Source: Chitinophaga polysaccharea
Lineage (GTDB): Bacteria; Bacteroidota; Bacteroidia; Chitinophagales; Chitinophagaceae
Length of the DNA stretch: 64,000 nt
NCBI RefSeq assembly: GCF_902150045.1
Contig: NZ_CABFVU010000001.1
Coordinates: 2,046,001 to 2,110,000, forward strand
Reading direction: 5' to 3'
Below the pieces are notes generated by a model. It did no database searches. It saw nothing but the letters and a program-made list of their open reading frames with translations, and was not told where the DNA came from. Both the position numbers and the translations under genes were made by a program. Positions 9,057-18,685 of the stretch are shown here, piece by piece. The stretch's first letter is position 1. Each line of letters starts with the position of its first letter.

Positions 9057-10340
9057 CTATCTGTGCTTTACTCGTCTGCTAAGGGCAATGGTACATCTGA
9101 AACCAACATAGGATTTCGAACTGTCCTGGTATTCATAAGTTCTGGTACCGGTTTGAAGGAAATATCCCACGTCTTTCCAGGAACCACCCCTGATTGCTTT
9201 ACGTTTCATCTTTAATGGTGCGTCATCCGGCACATCCATTCTCAGATATGGGTTCATATCTGATGTGAAAGAATAGGCGTTTTCGTAAAAGATATCTGCT
9301 GTCCATTCCGCAACGTTGCCGGACATGTTGTATAAACCATAGTCATTAGGCCAGTAAGCATCTGCACGAACGGTGTAAAAACCACCGTCTTCCGGATAGT
9401 TACCTCTGCCTGGTTTGAAGTTAGCCAGCAAACATCCTTTTTTATTACGGATATAGTAACCACCCCATGGGTAAGGCGTTTGCTCTCTTCCGCCGCGGGC
9501 GGCATATTCCCACTGTGCTTCAGAAGGCAACTGGAATTTATCTTCCGTAAACAGCTTCTTGCTGGCGCGGTAGTCTTCCCAGAACTTACTTCTCCACTCA
9601 CAGAAAGCTGTCGCCTGGTGCCAGTTTACACCTACTACCGGATAGTTGTCGAACGCCGGGTGCCAGAAGTACATACGTGTCATCGGCTCGTTGTAGGCGT
9701 AAGAGAAATCCCTGATCCAGCACAGTGTATCCGGGTAAATGGGCACATCTTTCTTTACTATAAAAGTAGAGCGCGGCTTGCCGAAATTCTCTCTCAGCTT
9801 CGCTTTATCCCAGTTAAAGGTTTCCTGATGGTATATCAGTTTGCCTACGTCAATATCCTTACGGCCATATAACCGGTCTGCTTCGGTATATACCATCGCA
9901 TCCAGCTTTTCCATGGTCGCCTTATCTTTATATACAATCTTCTGCTTCCAGTCAATTATATCATGACCATCATCAGATTTTACATGCCCCAGTAAAATAT
10001 GCGCAATTGAGTCCTGTACCCAATTCACGAACTGGCGGTACTCGTTATTCGTGATTTCCGTAGCATCCATGTAGAAACCGGAAATGGAAATCGACTTGTT
10101 ACGCGCCGTGTACGCATAGTTTACGTCCTCATCACTGGGACCCATGTGAAAAGTTCCGGCTGGTATGTATACCATTCCGTACGGTACAGGGGGAGTGTAC
10201 TTCGGTCTCGGACTCACGCCGATCAATTGCCCTTGTGCATTTTTTGGGGTTTTACTACCGCCACAGCTGGCCAGCAGGGAAACCAGCAAAACTGCCAACA
10301 GACCTTTTACATAGTTAAGCTTCATAAGGGTAGCTTTCAT
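9057..10340 (-). CDS. gldK: Gliding motility lipoprotein GldK
   Basis: Outer-membrane lipoprotein that forms the type IX secretion ring with GldN. The signal sequence ends in the lipobox L-L-A-S-C with Cys26. The rest is a formylglycine-generating-enzyme-like (sulfatase-modifying factor) domain (about 50-420) with the typical YIPAGTFHMG start, PVVGVNWHQATAFCEW middle and AIRGGSWKD end. In GldK this fold is structural, not known to be catalytic. It is the first gene of gldKLMN. A -7 box TACATTTG lies about 100 nt upstream. A second in-frame ATG (10325) would also keep the signal peptide. Confidence 0.95.
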   Translation of the reverse strand: MKATLMKLNYVKGLLAVLLVSLLASCGGSKTPKNAQGQLIGVSPRPKYTPPVPYGMVYIPAGTFHMGPSDEDVNYAYTARNKSISISGFYMDATEITNNEYRQFVNWVQDSIAHILLGHVKSDDGHDIIDWKQKIVYKDKATMEKLDAMVYTEADRLYGRKDIDVGKLIYHQETFNWDKAKLRENFGKPRSTFIVKKDVPIYPDTLCWIRDFSYAYNEPMTRMYFWHPAFDNYPVVGVNWHQATAFCEWRSKFWEDYRASKKLFTEDKFQLPSEAQWEYAARGGREQTPYPWGGYYIRNKKGCLLANFKPGRGNYPEDGGFYTVRADAYWPNDYGLYNMSGNVAEWTADIFYENAYSFTSDMNPYLRMDVPDDAPLKMKRKAIRGGSWKDVGYFLQTGTRTYEYQDSSKSYVGFRCTIALSRRVKHR

Positions 10341-10440
10341 CAGAATATGTTTTTTCTATTAACCAGCCTGGTGTGATTTGCCTGTATGCAAGGGAACACA
10401 TTTCTCATTTTTTCACCCGCTTTGTTTATATGAAAGATAG

Positions 10441-10448
10441 CAAATGTA
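10441..10448 (-). promoter_or_regulatory. -7 box TACATTTG of the gldKLMN operon
   Basis: Exact TAnnTTTG on the minus strand, about 100 nt before the gldK ATG. It is the only good match in the 271-nt gap between gldK and the upstream gene's stop. The 5' leader would be about 95 nt. Confidence 0.55.
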
Positions 10449-10611
10449 ATAATTTATTTTAATCCGTAGTGACTTTTTATCCAACTTTTTCAATTCGCCT
10501 TATATCCGGTCTGTAACTAGTTTAAACGCTCCTTTTAACATTTTATTATATGAACGTAATAACATTTATTGAATCTAAACCCTCCCTTACAAGGGGCAAG
10601 TTACATAAATA

Positions 10612-12657
10612 TTATATTAAATTAACAATTTCTTCTATATAATGTACCGGCTTAATGCAATGATAATCTTTACATAAATACACCAGCGTCTCATTCTTCT
10701 GTTCCCGTCCGGTCAGCAGGGGAATCCCCGGAACATTTTTCCCGGCGCCCACAAGTACCCTGTATGGGAGGAACCATTTTCCTGCCTCTTCCATCCTTTT
10801 CCTGTAATCTTTTCCAACAATGGCCAGTTCAGGAGTGCCTTTTACCAGCTGTAATAACTGGCTCGCCCACACGCCAAACGAAGTAGGGTATCTGATTATT
10901 GTTTGCGAAAGGCTGGAAACAGCCTCCACACACCGATCCGCCCATTCTTTCCGATCAAAAACAACAGAAAGGTACCAAAGGTTTTGCATCATTACTGCAT
11001 TACCGCTGGGCACTGCTCCATCGTACACTTCCTTCTTCCGTACTATCACATCGTTCTGGCCCTCAATAGTATAGTAAAAAAACAAGCCGCTTTCATCACT
11101 GAAATGAGCAGTTACAAATGCTGTAATATCCCGTGCCTCATACAAATACCGGGTATCGCCGGTGATCTCCTGTAAAGCTATCAACGCCCGGATCAAACAT
11201 GCATAGTCATCCAGGAATGCAGGGTACTTCGCCTGCTGCTGTTTCCAGGTATGGTAAAACCCGCCACCGGCAGTCTCCTCGCGGAAACTCGTTAAACAGA
11301 AATCCATATTGCGGACAGCCATCTCCCGGTAAGCCGGATCACCCAGGGCTGCATAAGCTTTACAGCAGGCATGCACCATCAGGGCATTCCACCCCAGCAG
11401 GATCTTATCATCCAAACCTGGCCTGATCCGGTTCTCCCTTACTGCCAGCAGCTTTTCACGGCAACCCTTTAACATCGCCCCGAAAATACCTGCATCATAT
11501 CCTCTCCCGGCAGCAAAAGCCTCCAGGGGCTGCTGCACCCATAATATATTCTGCTCTTCCCAGTTGCCATGTTCTGTTACATCATAATACTCGCAAAAAG
11601 GCTTTGCCTGCTCCCCGAGTATATGATGGATCTCCGTTTTGCTCCAGGTATAAAATTTCCCCTCCACTCCCTCAGAATCCGCATCCAGGGCGGCATAAAA
11701 GCCCCCCTCCGGCGAGGTCATTTCACGGGTTATAAAGCTCATCGTGTCCCTGATCGTTTGTGCATATACCTCATTGTGCGTGAGCTGGTAAGCGTCGCAC
11801 AGCACATCCAGCAACAACGCATTATCATACAGCATCTTTTCAAAATGAGGAGCCAGCCATTTTTCGTCGGTGGAATAACGGGCAAAACCGCCGCCCAGCT
11901 GATCGTAAAGGCCTCCCTGCAACATTTTATCGAGCGACAACAACGCCTGCTGCAGCCCTTCCGGATACTGATAGGCATGGTGATACCGCAACAGGTAAGC
12001 AATAGTAAACGTTTGCGGGAATTTGGGCGCCCGTCCGAAACCGCCCCACCGGGTATCTGCCTGCTTCAGTATATTTTCGCAGATAGTATCACATTGCGCT
12101 TTGGTAAATAATTCCTCAAAAGGAATATCCAGATGTAAACCTGGCTGCTGGCCAAACTGGGCCGATTGCCGGATATGCTGTACGAGGTTGTCGGCCTGGG
12201 ACTCAATTTCGTCGCGCTTATGCCGGAACGCATCGGCCAGCGACAGCAGCACATCTGTCCAGGAAGGACGGCTGTATGCCTTCACCGGGGGAAAATATGT
12301 ACCCCCGTAAAAAGGTTTCCTGTCGGGTGTAAGAAAAACGTTCAGTGGCCAGCCACCAGCGCCGGTCATAGCCTGCACGGCATCCATGTAAATATGATCC
12401 AGGTCCGGTCTCTCCTCGCGGTCTATCTTGATATTAATGAAATGCTCGTTCATAATGGCAGCCGTGGCCTTCTGCTCAAAACTCTCCCGCTCCATTACGT
12501 GGCACCAATGGCATGCAGCGTACCCAATACTTACCAGTATAGGTTTATCCTCCTGCAACGCACGTTGCAGCGCCTCTTCTCCCCACGGATACCAGTTTAC
12601 AGGATTATGCGCATGCTGCAGCAGATATGGACTGGTTTCACTGATAAGCTTATTCAT
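10612..12657 (-). CDS. Thioredoxin-fold/six-hairpin protein of the YyaL (DUF255) family
   Basis: A 681-residue cytosolic protein homologous to Bacillus YyaL and animal SPATA20. An N-terminal thioredoxin-like domain (about 1-165) carries C49-H-W-C52 in [16 protein letters not shown] and the family's [12 protein letters not shown] and GGTYFPP. It is followed by a six-hairpin glycosidase-like (alpha/alpha toroid) domain. Related proteins are annotated as possible epimerases or redox proteins, but no reaction is established here. It stands alone between gldK and hemD, with its own upstream gap and no clear operon partner. Confidence 0.92.
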   Translation of the reverse strand: MNKLISETSPYLLQHAHNPVNWYPWGEEALQRALQEDKPILVSIGYAACHWCHVMERESFEQKATAAIMNEHFINIKIDREERPDLDHIYMDAVQAMTGAGGWPLNVFLTPDRKPFYGGTYFPPVKAYSRPSWTDVLLSLADAFRHKRDEIESQADNLVQHIRQSAQFGQQPGLHLDIPFEELFTKAQCDTICENILKQADTRWGGFGRAPKFPQTFTIAYLLRYHHAYQYPEGLQQALLSLDKMLQGGLYDQLGGGFARYSTDEKWLAPHFEKMLYDNALLLDVLCDAYQLTHNEVYAQTIRDTMSFITREMTSPEGGFYAALDADSEGVEGKFYTWSKTEIHHILGEQAKPFCEYYDVTEHGNWEEQNILWVQQPLEAFAAGRGYDAGIFGAMLKGCREKLLAVRENRIRPGLDDKILLGWNALMVHACCKAYAALGDPAYREMAVRNMDFCLTSFREETAGGGFYHTWKQQQAKYPAFLDDYACLIRALIALQEITGDTRYLYEARDITAFVTAHFSDESGLFFYYTIEGQNDVIVRKKEVYDGAVPSGNAVMMQNLWYLSVVFDRKEWADRCVEAVSSLSQTIIRYPTSFGVWASQLLQLVKGTPELAIVGKDYRKRMEEAGKWFLPYRVLVGAGKNVPGIPLLTGREQKNETLVYLCKDYHCIKPVHYIEEIVNLI

Positions 12658-12771
12658 GGATCCCCCCTACTCGATAAATAATGATTGATCTTCTATTTCT
12701 TCTACAAAGAAATTTATTTTTTCAGGATTATAAAGAAATATTTTGGAAACAGCCCCTGCATTGCCATTGCA

Positions 12772-12805
12772 GCAAAAAAACAGGGATGGCATTGTGCCAT
12801 CCCTG
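12772..12805 (-). terminator. Terminator of hemD
   Basis: Stem CAGGGATGGCA with TGCCATCCCTG (12781-12805, 3-nt loop), followed on the minus strand by a run of seven T. It lies 26 nt after the hemD stop. Confidence 0.92.
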
Positions 12806-12830
12806 CCAGTTTTATTGCAGTAAAAAATGC

Positions 12831-13622
12831 TTACTTTTTTGACAGGGTTGTCAGGTATTGCTCCAGCGCAGCTGCCATAGATGGCGCCTGCGGAAGCGGA
12901 GCCTTTACATCCAGTCTCAATCCTGCTTCTTCCACAGCGGCAGAAGTAGTTGGGCCAAAGGCACCGATATGCGTCCCGTTCTGCACAAACTCCGGCATGT
13001 TCTCAAACAACGATTTCACACCGGAAGGACTGAAAAACACGATCATATCATAAGCAGTAGCTGCCAATACCTCCTTTACATCAGTTGAAACAGTTTTGTA
13101 AAGAGTAGCAGTGGCATAGTCGCACTTGTTCGCTTTCAACCATTCTTCAATATCTTTTTTCTGGCTATCGGAGCTCGGGAAAAGGAACTTTTCATTGTCC
13201 CGGTGTTTGTTCATCACTTCCAGCACTCCTTTGGTAGAACCGTCTGCCCCATAAAATACCTTCCGTTTCCGGTAGAGAATGAATTTCTGCAGGTACAACG
13301 CAACTGCTTCAGTAATACAAAAGTATTTGCATTCCTGTGACACCTTAATCTTCATTTCCTCGCAGATCCGGAAAAAGTGGTCCACCGAATTACGGCTGGT
13401 GAAAATCACTGCCGTATAGCTGAGAATGTCGATTTTCTGTTTTCTGAACTCCTTCGCTGGCAAACCTTCCACCCTTATGAACGGATAAAAATCCAATTTT
13501 ATATTGAATTTCCTGGCCAGATCAAAGTAGGGTGACTTTTCTGTTTCAGGCTTAGGTTGAGAAATTAGGATTGACTGAATTTGTTTTCCTTGCAAATCTT
13601 TTTTTGGCCCGCCTTTTATCAT
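12831..13622 (-). CDS. hemD: Uroporphyrinogen-III synthase
   Basis: Cyclises hydroxymethylbilane to uroporphyrinogen III in heme synthesis. The 263 residues show the two-lobed HemD pattern: ILISQPKP at the start, AVIFTSRNSVDHFF at the end of the first lobe (about 70-85), LFPSSD near the middle and MIVFFSPSGVKSLF followed by HIGAFGPTTSAAVEEAGL in the second lobe. HemD sequences are poorly conserved, so these motifs and the neighbour DUF4271 (a regular companion in Bacteroidota) carry the call. It follows DUF4271 by 35 nt and ends in a strong terminator. Its product feeds the many hemes of the respiratory locus further along. Confidence 0.93.
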   Translation of the reverse strand: MIKGGPKKDLQGKQIQSILISQPKPETEKSPYFDLARKFNIKLDFYPFIRVEGLPAKEFRKQKIDILSYTAVIFTSRNSVDHFFRICEEMKIKVSQECKYFCITEAVALYLQKFILYRKRKVFYGADGSTKGVLEVMNKHRDNEKFLFPSSDSQKKDIEEWLKANKCDYATATLYKTVSTDVKEVLAATAYDMIVFFSPSGVKSLFENMPEFVQNGTHIGAFGPTTSAAVEEAGLRLDVKAPLPQAPSMAAALEQYLTTLSKK

Positions 13623-13657
13623 ACTTTTTTTGCTCTTGTGTTAACAATAGGCGATAA

Positions 13658-14725
13658 TCAGGGATTACCAGTTAACCAGATATTCTGCAGCACCTTGGTT
13701 AATATTAAAACAGGCGCTACTTCGAAAGCGCAAAGGTAAAGAAAAAAATGCAATTTACTGAAAGATAGGTACTGCCGAACCAGAGAATAAGATCTAATAT
13801 ACCTGTAGATAATAAGTAATACAATAAAAAACAAAGATATATATAGGAAAGTACGCGCTATTTCCGGCGAACAAAAGGCAATAATCACCAAAAACGGCAC
13901 CAGCAACACCCCAAGAATTTTGTTAATCAGGTAAAGAATGAAAATATAGGCATCTGCCAGTTCAGAATTCCCGAACAACCATCCGCAAAACCGCAGCATA
14001 ACGTATTTAAAACCATATACCACCGCTACCATTAATATCAGTCCGGGTATAAGCAACCATGGCTCAGCCTGTGGAAACACCTGCTGGCGGTATAATACCA
14101 GGTAAAAATACAGTCCCAGTGCAATGGCAAAGAAAATATTCAGCAGCAGGTTTGGGAAAGGCGACTGCGACAGCTGGTCTTTCAACTGGCGCTGGCTCAA
14201 TGTGGGATTGAGAAACGCCCGGAACAGGTCAGAGAAATATTTCCTGTAAGACAAGCGGATGATACTCAGTACCAGCAATACACCGGCCATCAGGTAGATC
14301 AGCCAGTCCATATTACGGTAGGGCCTTATCGGGTTAGTATCCACAAACCTGGGCTTGCCGGGTTTCAGGAAGATGTTTTCCTGCGATATCTTCTTCAGGT
14401 AAAGATCATAGGCAGATACTGGCTTTACTTTAGGCGCTGCCGCCAGGGCAAGGCTGTCTGTTTTCAGGGTGGCAGAATCCTTCCCTGACTTTGTGGAATC
14501 CTTACCGGCCCGCGCAATTGCCGGTAAAACGGCCCTGGTACTGTCTTTTCTGACAGGCGTGGTACGCGGTTTCGGACGCAGTGAATCTGCAACGGTACGG
14601 GTAGCCACCGGCTTTTTCTTTACTGCCGTCGCCGCAGCGGAATCTGTTGTTTGCGCCCAAACCGGCAAATAACCAAAAATGAATAACAGCAGTAACCAGT
14701 TTCGCACCAGGAAAATATTTTGCAA
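13658..14725 (-). CDS. DUF4271 integral membrane protein
   Basis: A 355-residue membrane protein. A signal-like segment (1-24, ending VWAQ) is followed by a Lys/Ser/Ala-rich disordered stretch (25-100). A short conserved part, YDLYLKKISQENIFLKPGKP, comes next, then about six or seven membrane helices from residue 138 to the end. Function is unknown. The fixed pairing with hemD across Bacteroidota suggests a link with heme or envelope biology, but that is inference from gene order only. It is divergent from hemW, with a 200-nt shared promoter region. Confidence 0.9.
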   Translation of the reverse strand: MQNIFLVRNWLLLLFIFGYLPVWAQTTDSAAATAVKKKPVATRTVADSLRPKPRTTPVRKDSTRAVLPAIARAGKDSTKSGKDSATLKTDSLALAAAPKVKPVSAYDLYLKKISQENIFLKPGKPRFVDTNPIRPYRNMDWLIYLMAGVLLVLSIIRLSYRKYFSDLFRAFLNPTLSQRQLKDQLSQSPFPNLLLNIFFAIALGLYFYLVLYRQQVFPQAEPWLLIPGLILMVAVVYGFKYVMLRFCGWLFGNSELADAYIFILYLINKILGVLLVPFLVIIAFCSPEIARTFLYISLFFIVLLIIYRYIRSYSLVRQYLSFSKLHFFLYLCAFEVAPVLILTKVLQNIWLTGNP

Positions 14726-14883
14726 TGATTTTTAAATCGGTTTTTCAATAACACGTTTCCAAAGAAGGAATCAACAGCAATTAACAACGTCCGGCCCACA
14801 TAACAAAAAGGAAACGCAATTTTAATATCGCAAAGATATTAAAATAGTCCATAGTTGACCGGGGTGTAGTAAGGGGAAGAAGG

Positions 14884-14891
14884 TATCTTTG
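14884..14891 (+). promoter_or_regulatory. -7 box TATCTTTG of hemW
   Basis: Exact TAnnTTTG, giving a leader of about 30 nt before the hemW ATG at 14926. Confidence 0.65.
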
Positions 14892-14925
14892 CGGCCAATA
14901 CAGGTAACAAATTACAAAAAACGTC

Positions 14926-16053
14926 ATGGCCGGAATTTATTTACATATCCCTTTTTGCAGGCAGGCCTGTTACTACTGCAATTTCCATTTTTCCACCTCG
15001 CTGGCGCAACAGGGAACAATGGTAAATAGCCTGTTGCAGGAAATCACCCTACAAAAAAACTACCTGGGGGAGGAGCCGGTACATACTATTTACTTTGGTG
15101 GCGGCACTCCCAGCCTGCTAAAGGAGCAGGAGCTCACTGCATTGCTACTGCACCTTCGGACTACCTTCAATGTGGCGCCGGATGCAGAAATTACCCTGGA
15201 AGCTAACCCCGACGACCTTACCGCTGAAAAACTGACCCAACTCAAAGCTGCCGGCATCAACCGGCTGAGCATAGGCGTACAGTCATTCCATGAAGAAGAC
15301 CTTACCTGGATGAACCGTGCGCACAATAGCCGGCAGGCGCAGGATTGTATCAAACTGGCGCAGGACCTGGGATTTCAGAATATTACCATCGATCTCATTT
15401 ACGGAGGGCCTACCCTCACGGATGAGGGCTGGGAGCAAAATGTAAGGCGGGCCATTGCCCTAGGTATTCCGCATTTATCGTGTTATGCACTTACCGTGGA
15501 GCCAGGAACAGCGCTGGATCACTTTATAAAGAAAAAGAAAATGGCTGCCACTGATCCGGATAAGGCGGCACAACATTTTGAAATGCTGATGGAATGGCTG
15601 GGCGCCGCAGGATATGAACATTACGAAATCTCCAATTTCGCTCTGCCCGGATGGCATTCCCGGCATAACAGCAGCTACTGGCAGGGTAAGCCTTATCTTG
15701 GCCTGGGACCATCGGCACATTCATTCAACGGCACTTCCAGGCAATGGAACATTGCCAGTAATCCACAATACATCAAAAGTATGGCAGCCGGTAAAGTGCC
15801 TTTTGAGATTGAATCCCTCACTACCGCCATGCAGTTTAATGAATACGTTATGACCTCCCTCCGCACTTCGGCCGGATGTAACCTGGAATGGGTGTCGGAG
15901 AAATTCGGGACGGATCATACCATTCACCTGCTGGCACATAGCGAGCCCTATATCAGGATGGGCCGCATAGAGCGGGTAGGGGAAACGTTACGGTTAACAA
16001 AAGCCGGCCGCCTGTTTGCAGATGGAATAGCAGGCGAGCTATTTATCTTATAA
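14926..16053 (+). CDS. hemW: Radical SAM heme chaperone HemW
   Basis: Radical SAM protein related to coproporphyrinogen oxidase HemN. HemW members bind heme and are thought to insert it into respiratory enzymes rather than to make it. The [4Fe-4S] cysteines are C11, C15 and C18 (CRQACYYC), preceded by GIYLHIPF. The family motifs TIYFGGGTPSLL, LEANPDD, INRLSIGVQSF and DLIYGGP follow in order. It lacks the extra N-terminal cysteine and some residues of true HemN. At 375 residues it has normal HemW length. It is monocistronic, with a promoter 34 nt upstream and a hairpin just after the stop. Confidence 0.94.
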   Translation: MAGIYLHIPFCRQACYYCNFHFSTSLAQQGTMVNSLLQEITLQKNYLGEEPVHTIYFGGGTPSLLKEQELTALLLHLRTTFNVAPDAEITLEANPDDLTAEKLTQLKAAGINRLSIGVQSFHEEDLTWMNRAHNSRQAQDCIKLAQDLGFQNITIDLIYGGPTLTDEGWEQNVRRAIALGIPHLSCYALTVEPGTALDHFIKKKKMAATDPDKAAQHFEMLMEWLGAAGYEHYEISNFALPGWHSRHNSSYWQGKPYLGLGPSAHSFNGTSRQWNIASNPQYIKSMAAGKVPFEIESLTTAMQFNEYVMTSLRTSAGCNLEWVSEKFGTDHTIHLLAHSEPYIRMGRIERVGETLRLTKAGRLFADGIAGELFIL

Positions 16054-16083
16054 AAAAGGCAGCGGAAATGATCTCCGCTGCCT
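16052..16083 (-). terminator. Terminator between convergent hemW and the deoxyhypusine synthase homologue
   Basis: Stem AGGCAGCGG/CCGCTGCCT (16057-16065 with 16075-16083). The T run is on the minus-strand side, so it mainly serves the minus-strand gene. Confidence 0.85.
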
Positions 16084-16109
16084 GTTATATAAATATTCAC
16101 AATGCTTAG

Positions 16110-17084
16110 TTACCATCCCAGGATATACGCAAACATCAGCGGGGCTACAATGGTAGCATCTGATTCCACGATAAACTTAGGTGTGTTGATATCCAGTTTA
16201 CCCCAGGTGATTTTTTCATTAGGCACTGCGCCTGAGTAAGAACCATAGGAAGTAGTAGAATCGGATATCTGGCAGAAGTAACCCCAGAAAGGCACATCTG
16301 TCCACTCAAGGTCCTGGTACATCATCGGTACCACGCAGATGGGGAAGTCGCCCGCAATACCGCCACCGATCTGGAAGAAACCAACACCTTTACCAGCAGA
16401 ATTTTTACGGTACCATTCAGACAGGTAGATCATGTATTCAATACCGCTTTTCATGGTAGACGTTTTCAGATCACCCTTGATGCAGTAAGATGCGAAGATA
16501 TTACCCATGGTGCTGTCTTCCCAACCCGGAACAATGATAGGAATATTTCTTTCAGCAGCAGCGATCATCCAGCTGTTCTTAGGGTCAATTTCATAATGCT
16601 CTTTCATGACGCCGCTCAGCAGGAGCTTGTACATGAATTCATGCGGGAAATAGCGTTCACCGGCTTCTTCAGCGTCTTTCCATATTTTGTAGATATGCTT
16701 CTGAATACGGCGGAAAGCTTCTTCTTCCGGGATACAGGTATCTGTAACGCGGTTGAAGCCCTGCTCCAGCAGATCCCATTCTTCCTGCGGGCTCAGATCA
16801 CGATAGTTGGGTACTCTCTTATAGTGTGTATGCGCTACCAGGTTCATGATATCCTCTTCCAGGTTGGCACCGGTGCAGGAAATGATATCCACTTTACCCT
16901 GACGGATCATTTCCGCGAAAGAAATGCCCAGTTCAGCCGTGCTCATCGCACCGGCTAATGTCACCATCATTTTACCGCCTTCCAGCAGATGTGTTTCATA
17001 TCCTTTGGCAGCATCCACCAATGCAGCTGCATTAAAGTGGCGGTAATGGTGCTGGATAAATTGAGAAACAGGTCCCTTATTCAT
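16110..17084 (-). CDS. Deoxyhypusine synthase family protein
   Basis: A 324-residue protein of the deoxyhypusine synthase fold. In eukaryotes and archaea this enzyme transfers an aminobutyl group from spermidine to a lysine of eIF5A. Bacteria have no eIF5A, and bacterial homologues are thought to act on small amines (homospermidine or related polyamine synthesis). The catalytic lysine is conserved as Lys296 in KITWGKL, aligned with the SWGK motif of the human enzyme. NAD-binding segments are present (TLAGAMSTAELG, CTGANLEED, GGGIAGDFPI). The substrate cannot be assigned from sequence. It is monocistronic. Confidence 0.9.
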   Translation of the reverse strand: MNKGPVSQFIQHHYRHFNAAALVDAAKGYETHLLEGGKMMVTLAGAMSTAELGISFAEMIRQGKVDIISCTGANLEEDIMNLVAHTHYKRVPNYRDLSPQEEWDLLEQGFNRVTDTCIPEEEAFRRIQKHIYKIWKDAEEAGERYFPHEFMYKLLLSGVMKEHYEIDPKNSWMIAAAERNIPIIVPGWEDSTMGNIFASYCIKGDLKTSTMKSGIEYMIYLSEWYRKNSAGKGVGFFQIGGGIAGDFPICVVPMMYQDLEWTDVPFWGYFCQISDSTTSYGSYSGAVPNEKITWGKLDINTPKFIVESDATIVAPLMFAYILGW

Positions 17085-17188
17085 GTCATTTAATCATTTA
17101 TACATTAACGGTCTGGCTAATAAAGCCTTAACAGGGGGCAAAGTTAAGATAATTTTTGCAGGGGCAAGGGCGTGGGGATAAAACAAAA

Positions 17189-17215
17189 GGGCCCGTGGCA
17201 AATGCCACAGGCCCC
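17189..17215 (-). terminator. Terminator of the secreted protein gene
   Basis: GC-rich stem of about 12 bp (GGGCCYGTGGCA type) followed on the minus strand by a T-rich tail (17178-17188). It lies 22 nt after the stop at 17237. Confidence 0.85.
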
Positions 17216-17236
17216 GTATTTTTAACACTACTAAAA

Positions 17237-17689
17237 CTAAGCTTTTTTCAAACGGCTGTATACTTTCATATTGGCCTCTGCATCTGTTTTGATCACCGTC
17301 CAGGTATCGGTGCTTTCCAGTGTTACAAAATATACCACATTTTCTGAAGATGCATATTCCACTACACAATAAATGCTGCTATTGGAATACTTCTTATTCA
17401 GCTTGCTGAGCACTCTCAGTGGCAGCTGATCCCCCTGCAGGTAGCGGGAAGTGGCCAGCAGGGTACCATCTTCTTTAAAGAAAGCGGTCACTTTCGTATT
17501 GCTCATGGTAAACTTGGCGGTAAAGGTTTTATTATCCTCTGTATACCACTTCACATCGGTAGCACCGGTAAAAGATTCGTTGAATGTACTGTTGATCTTG
17601 TTGTTAACAGTAGTTTCATAAGGGCTTGCAAAAAGTACATTTGCACTCAGCATAAGCGCTGCACTGATTAATACAATAAGTTTTTTCAT
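17237..17689 (-). CDS. Hypothetical secreted protein, PepSY-like
   Basis: A 150-residue protein with a clear signal peptide (residues 1-22, cut near LFASPYE). The mature part alternates short beta strands and one helix (FNESFTGATDVKW, FTAKFTMSNTKVTAFFKEDGTLLATSR), which resembles the PepSY-like periplasmic proteins common in Bacteroidota. The role is unknown. Its promoter has a good -7 box at 17737-17744 with a TTG 21 nt further upstream. It is monocistronic with its own terminator. Confidence 0.8.
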   Translation of the reverse strand: MKKLIVLISAALMLSANVLFASPYETTVNNKINSTFNESFTGATDVKWYTEDNKTFTAKFTMSNTKVTAFFKEDGTLLATSRYLQGDQLPLRVLSKLNKKYSNSSIYCVVEYASSENVVYFVTLESTDTWTVIKTDAEANMKVYSRLKKA

Positions 17690-17736
17690 GGCGGAAAAAA
17701 TTTATGGTGATTGTAATTTTTTTTGTTTCGATGAGT

Positions 17737-17744
17737 CAAAGCTA
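17737..17744 (-). promoter_or_regulatory. Promoter TTG-N21-TAGCTTTG
   Basis: On the minus strand the -7 box is exact (TAnnTTTG) and a TTG (17766-17768) lies 21 nt upstream, the expected spacing for the Bacteroidota housekeeping sigma factor. It drives the secreted protein gene at 17689, leaving a leader of about 40 nt. Confidence 0.7.
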
Positions 17745-17994
17745 CGCCCCAAAGTGACTGGTGGTCAAGGCATACTTTACTGGTGGGAGCACATGATTAG
17801 TTGGGCTATCCGCTAATGAACGTCCGCCTGACCGGTGGCGGACAACGGCCTGTAAAGACCAGCCATAGCCTGTTTGTTGGTGCCAACCTGCCAATGTTGC
17901 TTGGGGCAGAGTTAAGAAATTGTTAAAATGGATAAGGTTCGGGGCCGTGCGGACCTGTCGCTGCCAATTGGCGTATAAAACGTACCTTGAGACG
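17745..17994. other. Intergenic spacer between divergent genes
   Basis: Apart from the promoter of the minus-strand gene, the only structure I see is an inverted repeat CGTCCGCC-N8-GGCGGACA-like element at 17822-17843 with no T run. A frame open from 17920 exists but is better read as upstream of the ATG at 17995. Confidence 0.5.
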
Positions 17995-18591
17995 ATGAAT
18001 TACCTGGCCCATGCTTATTTATCGTTTAACCAGCCGGAACTGATCACCGGTAATCTCATTGCCGATTTTGTAAAGGGTAAAAAGGGCTTGTTGGCCTACA
18101 CGGAAGGGATTCAGCAGGGCATCCGTATACACCGGGCTATCGACAACTTTACTGACCAACATCCGGTAACGGCCAGGGCTAAACAATTTTTCCGCCCGTC
18201 GTGCGGATTATACAGCGGCGTATTCACTGATCTCGTGTACGATCATTTCCTGGCCACTGATCCTGAGCGCTTTACCAACAACTCACTATATTCGTTTGCC
18301 CGTTACGTTTACAGCCAGGTGGATCAGCGCGCCGGGCAGCTGCCGCCGGCTTTTCTGCAGATGTTTGAGCACATGCAGGCCTATAACTGGTTGTATAATT
18401 ACCATAGCACCGATGGTATTTCCAGCTCCATCAGGGGAGTAGCACGCCGGGCCAAATACCTGGAAACAGACAACAGTATTGTATTTGCCGTGTTTATGGA
18501 GCATTATGCCGCGCTGAAAAAATGCTACCAGGATTTCTTCCCCGAGCTGCAGGCTTACGTGAAAGGACTGCTGCAAACCGAAAACCGCTAA
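17995..18591 (+). CDS. Acyl carrier protein phosphodiesterase family protein (AcpH/DUF479)
   Basis: A 198-residue protein of the AcpH family, HD-like metallohydrolases that remove 4'-phosphopantetheine from holo-acyl carrier protein. The family start MNYLAHAYLSF is unmistakable, so I place the start at 17995 rather than at an in-frame ATG 75 nt upstream. Conserved residues include GNLIADFVKG, GIRIHRAIDNFTDQHP (metal-binding His/Asp) and YDHFLA. The role in Bacteroidota has not been tested, so the activity is by homology. Confidence 0.9.
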   Translation: MNYLAHAYLSFNQPELITGNLIADFVKGKKGLLAYTEGIQQGIRIHRAIDNFTDQHPVTARAKQFFRPSCGLYSGVFTDLVYDHFLATDPERFTNNSLYSFARYVYSQVDQRAGQLPPAFLQMFEHMQAYNWLYNYHSTDGISSSIRGVARRAKYLETDNSIVFAVFMEHYAALKKCYQDFFPELQAYVKGLLQTENR

Positions 18592-18640
18592 CGGCTTGTT
18601 AAATGAGAGAACTACGCTTTTCAGATTCCTTAAAAAAAAG

Positions 18641-18648
18641 TAGGTTTG
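18641..18648 (+). promoter_or_regulatory. Promoter TTTT-N19-TAGGTTTG of the DUF2911 gene
   Basis: Exact -7 box with a T-run (18618-18621) at the -33 position, 19 nt away. The leader to ATG 18686 is about 32 nt. Confidence 0.65.
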
Positions 18649-18685
18649 CCGCCAATAATCTATAAAAGAAATAAAGCTTCCCAGG

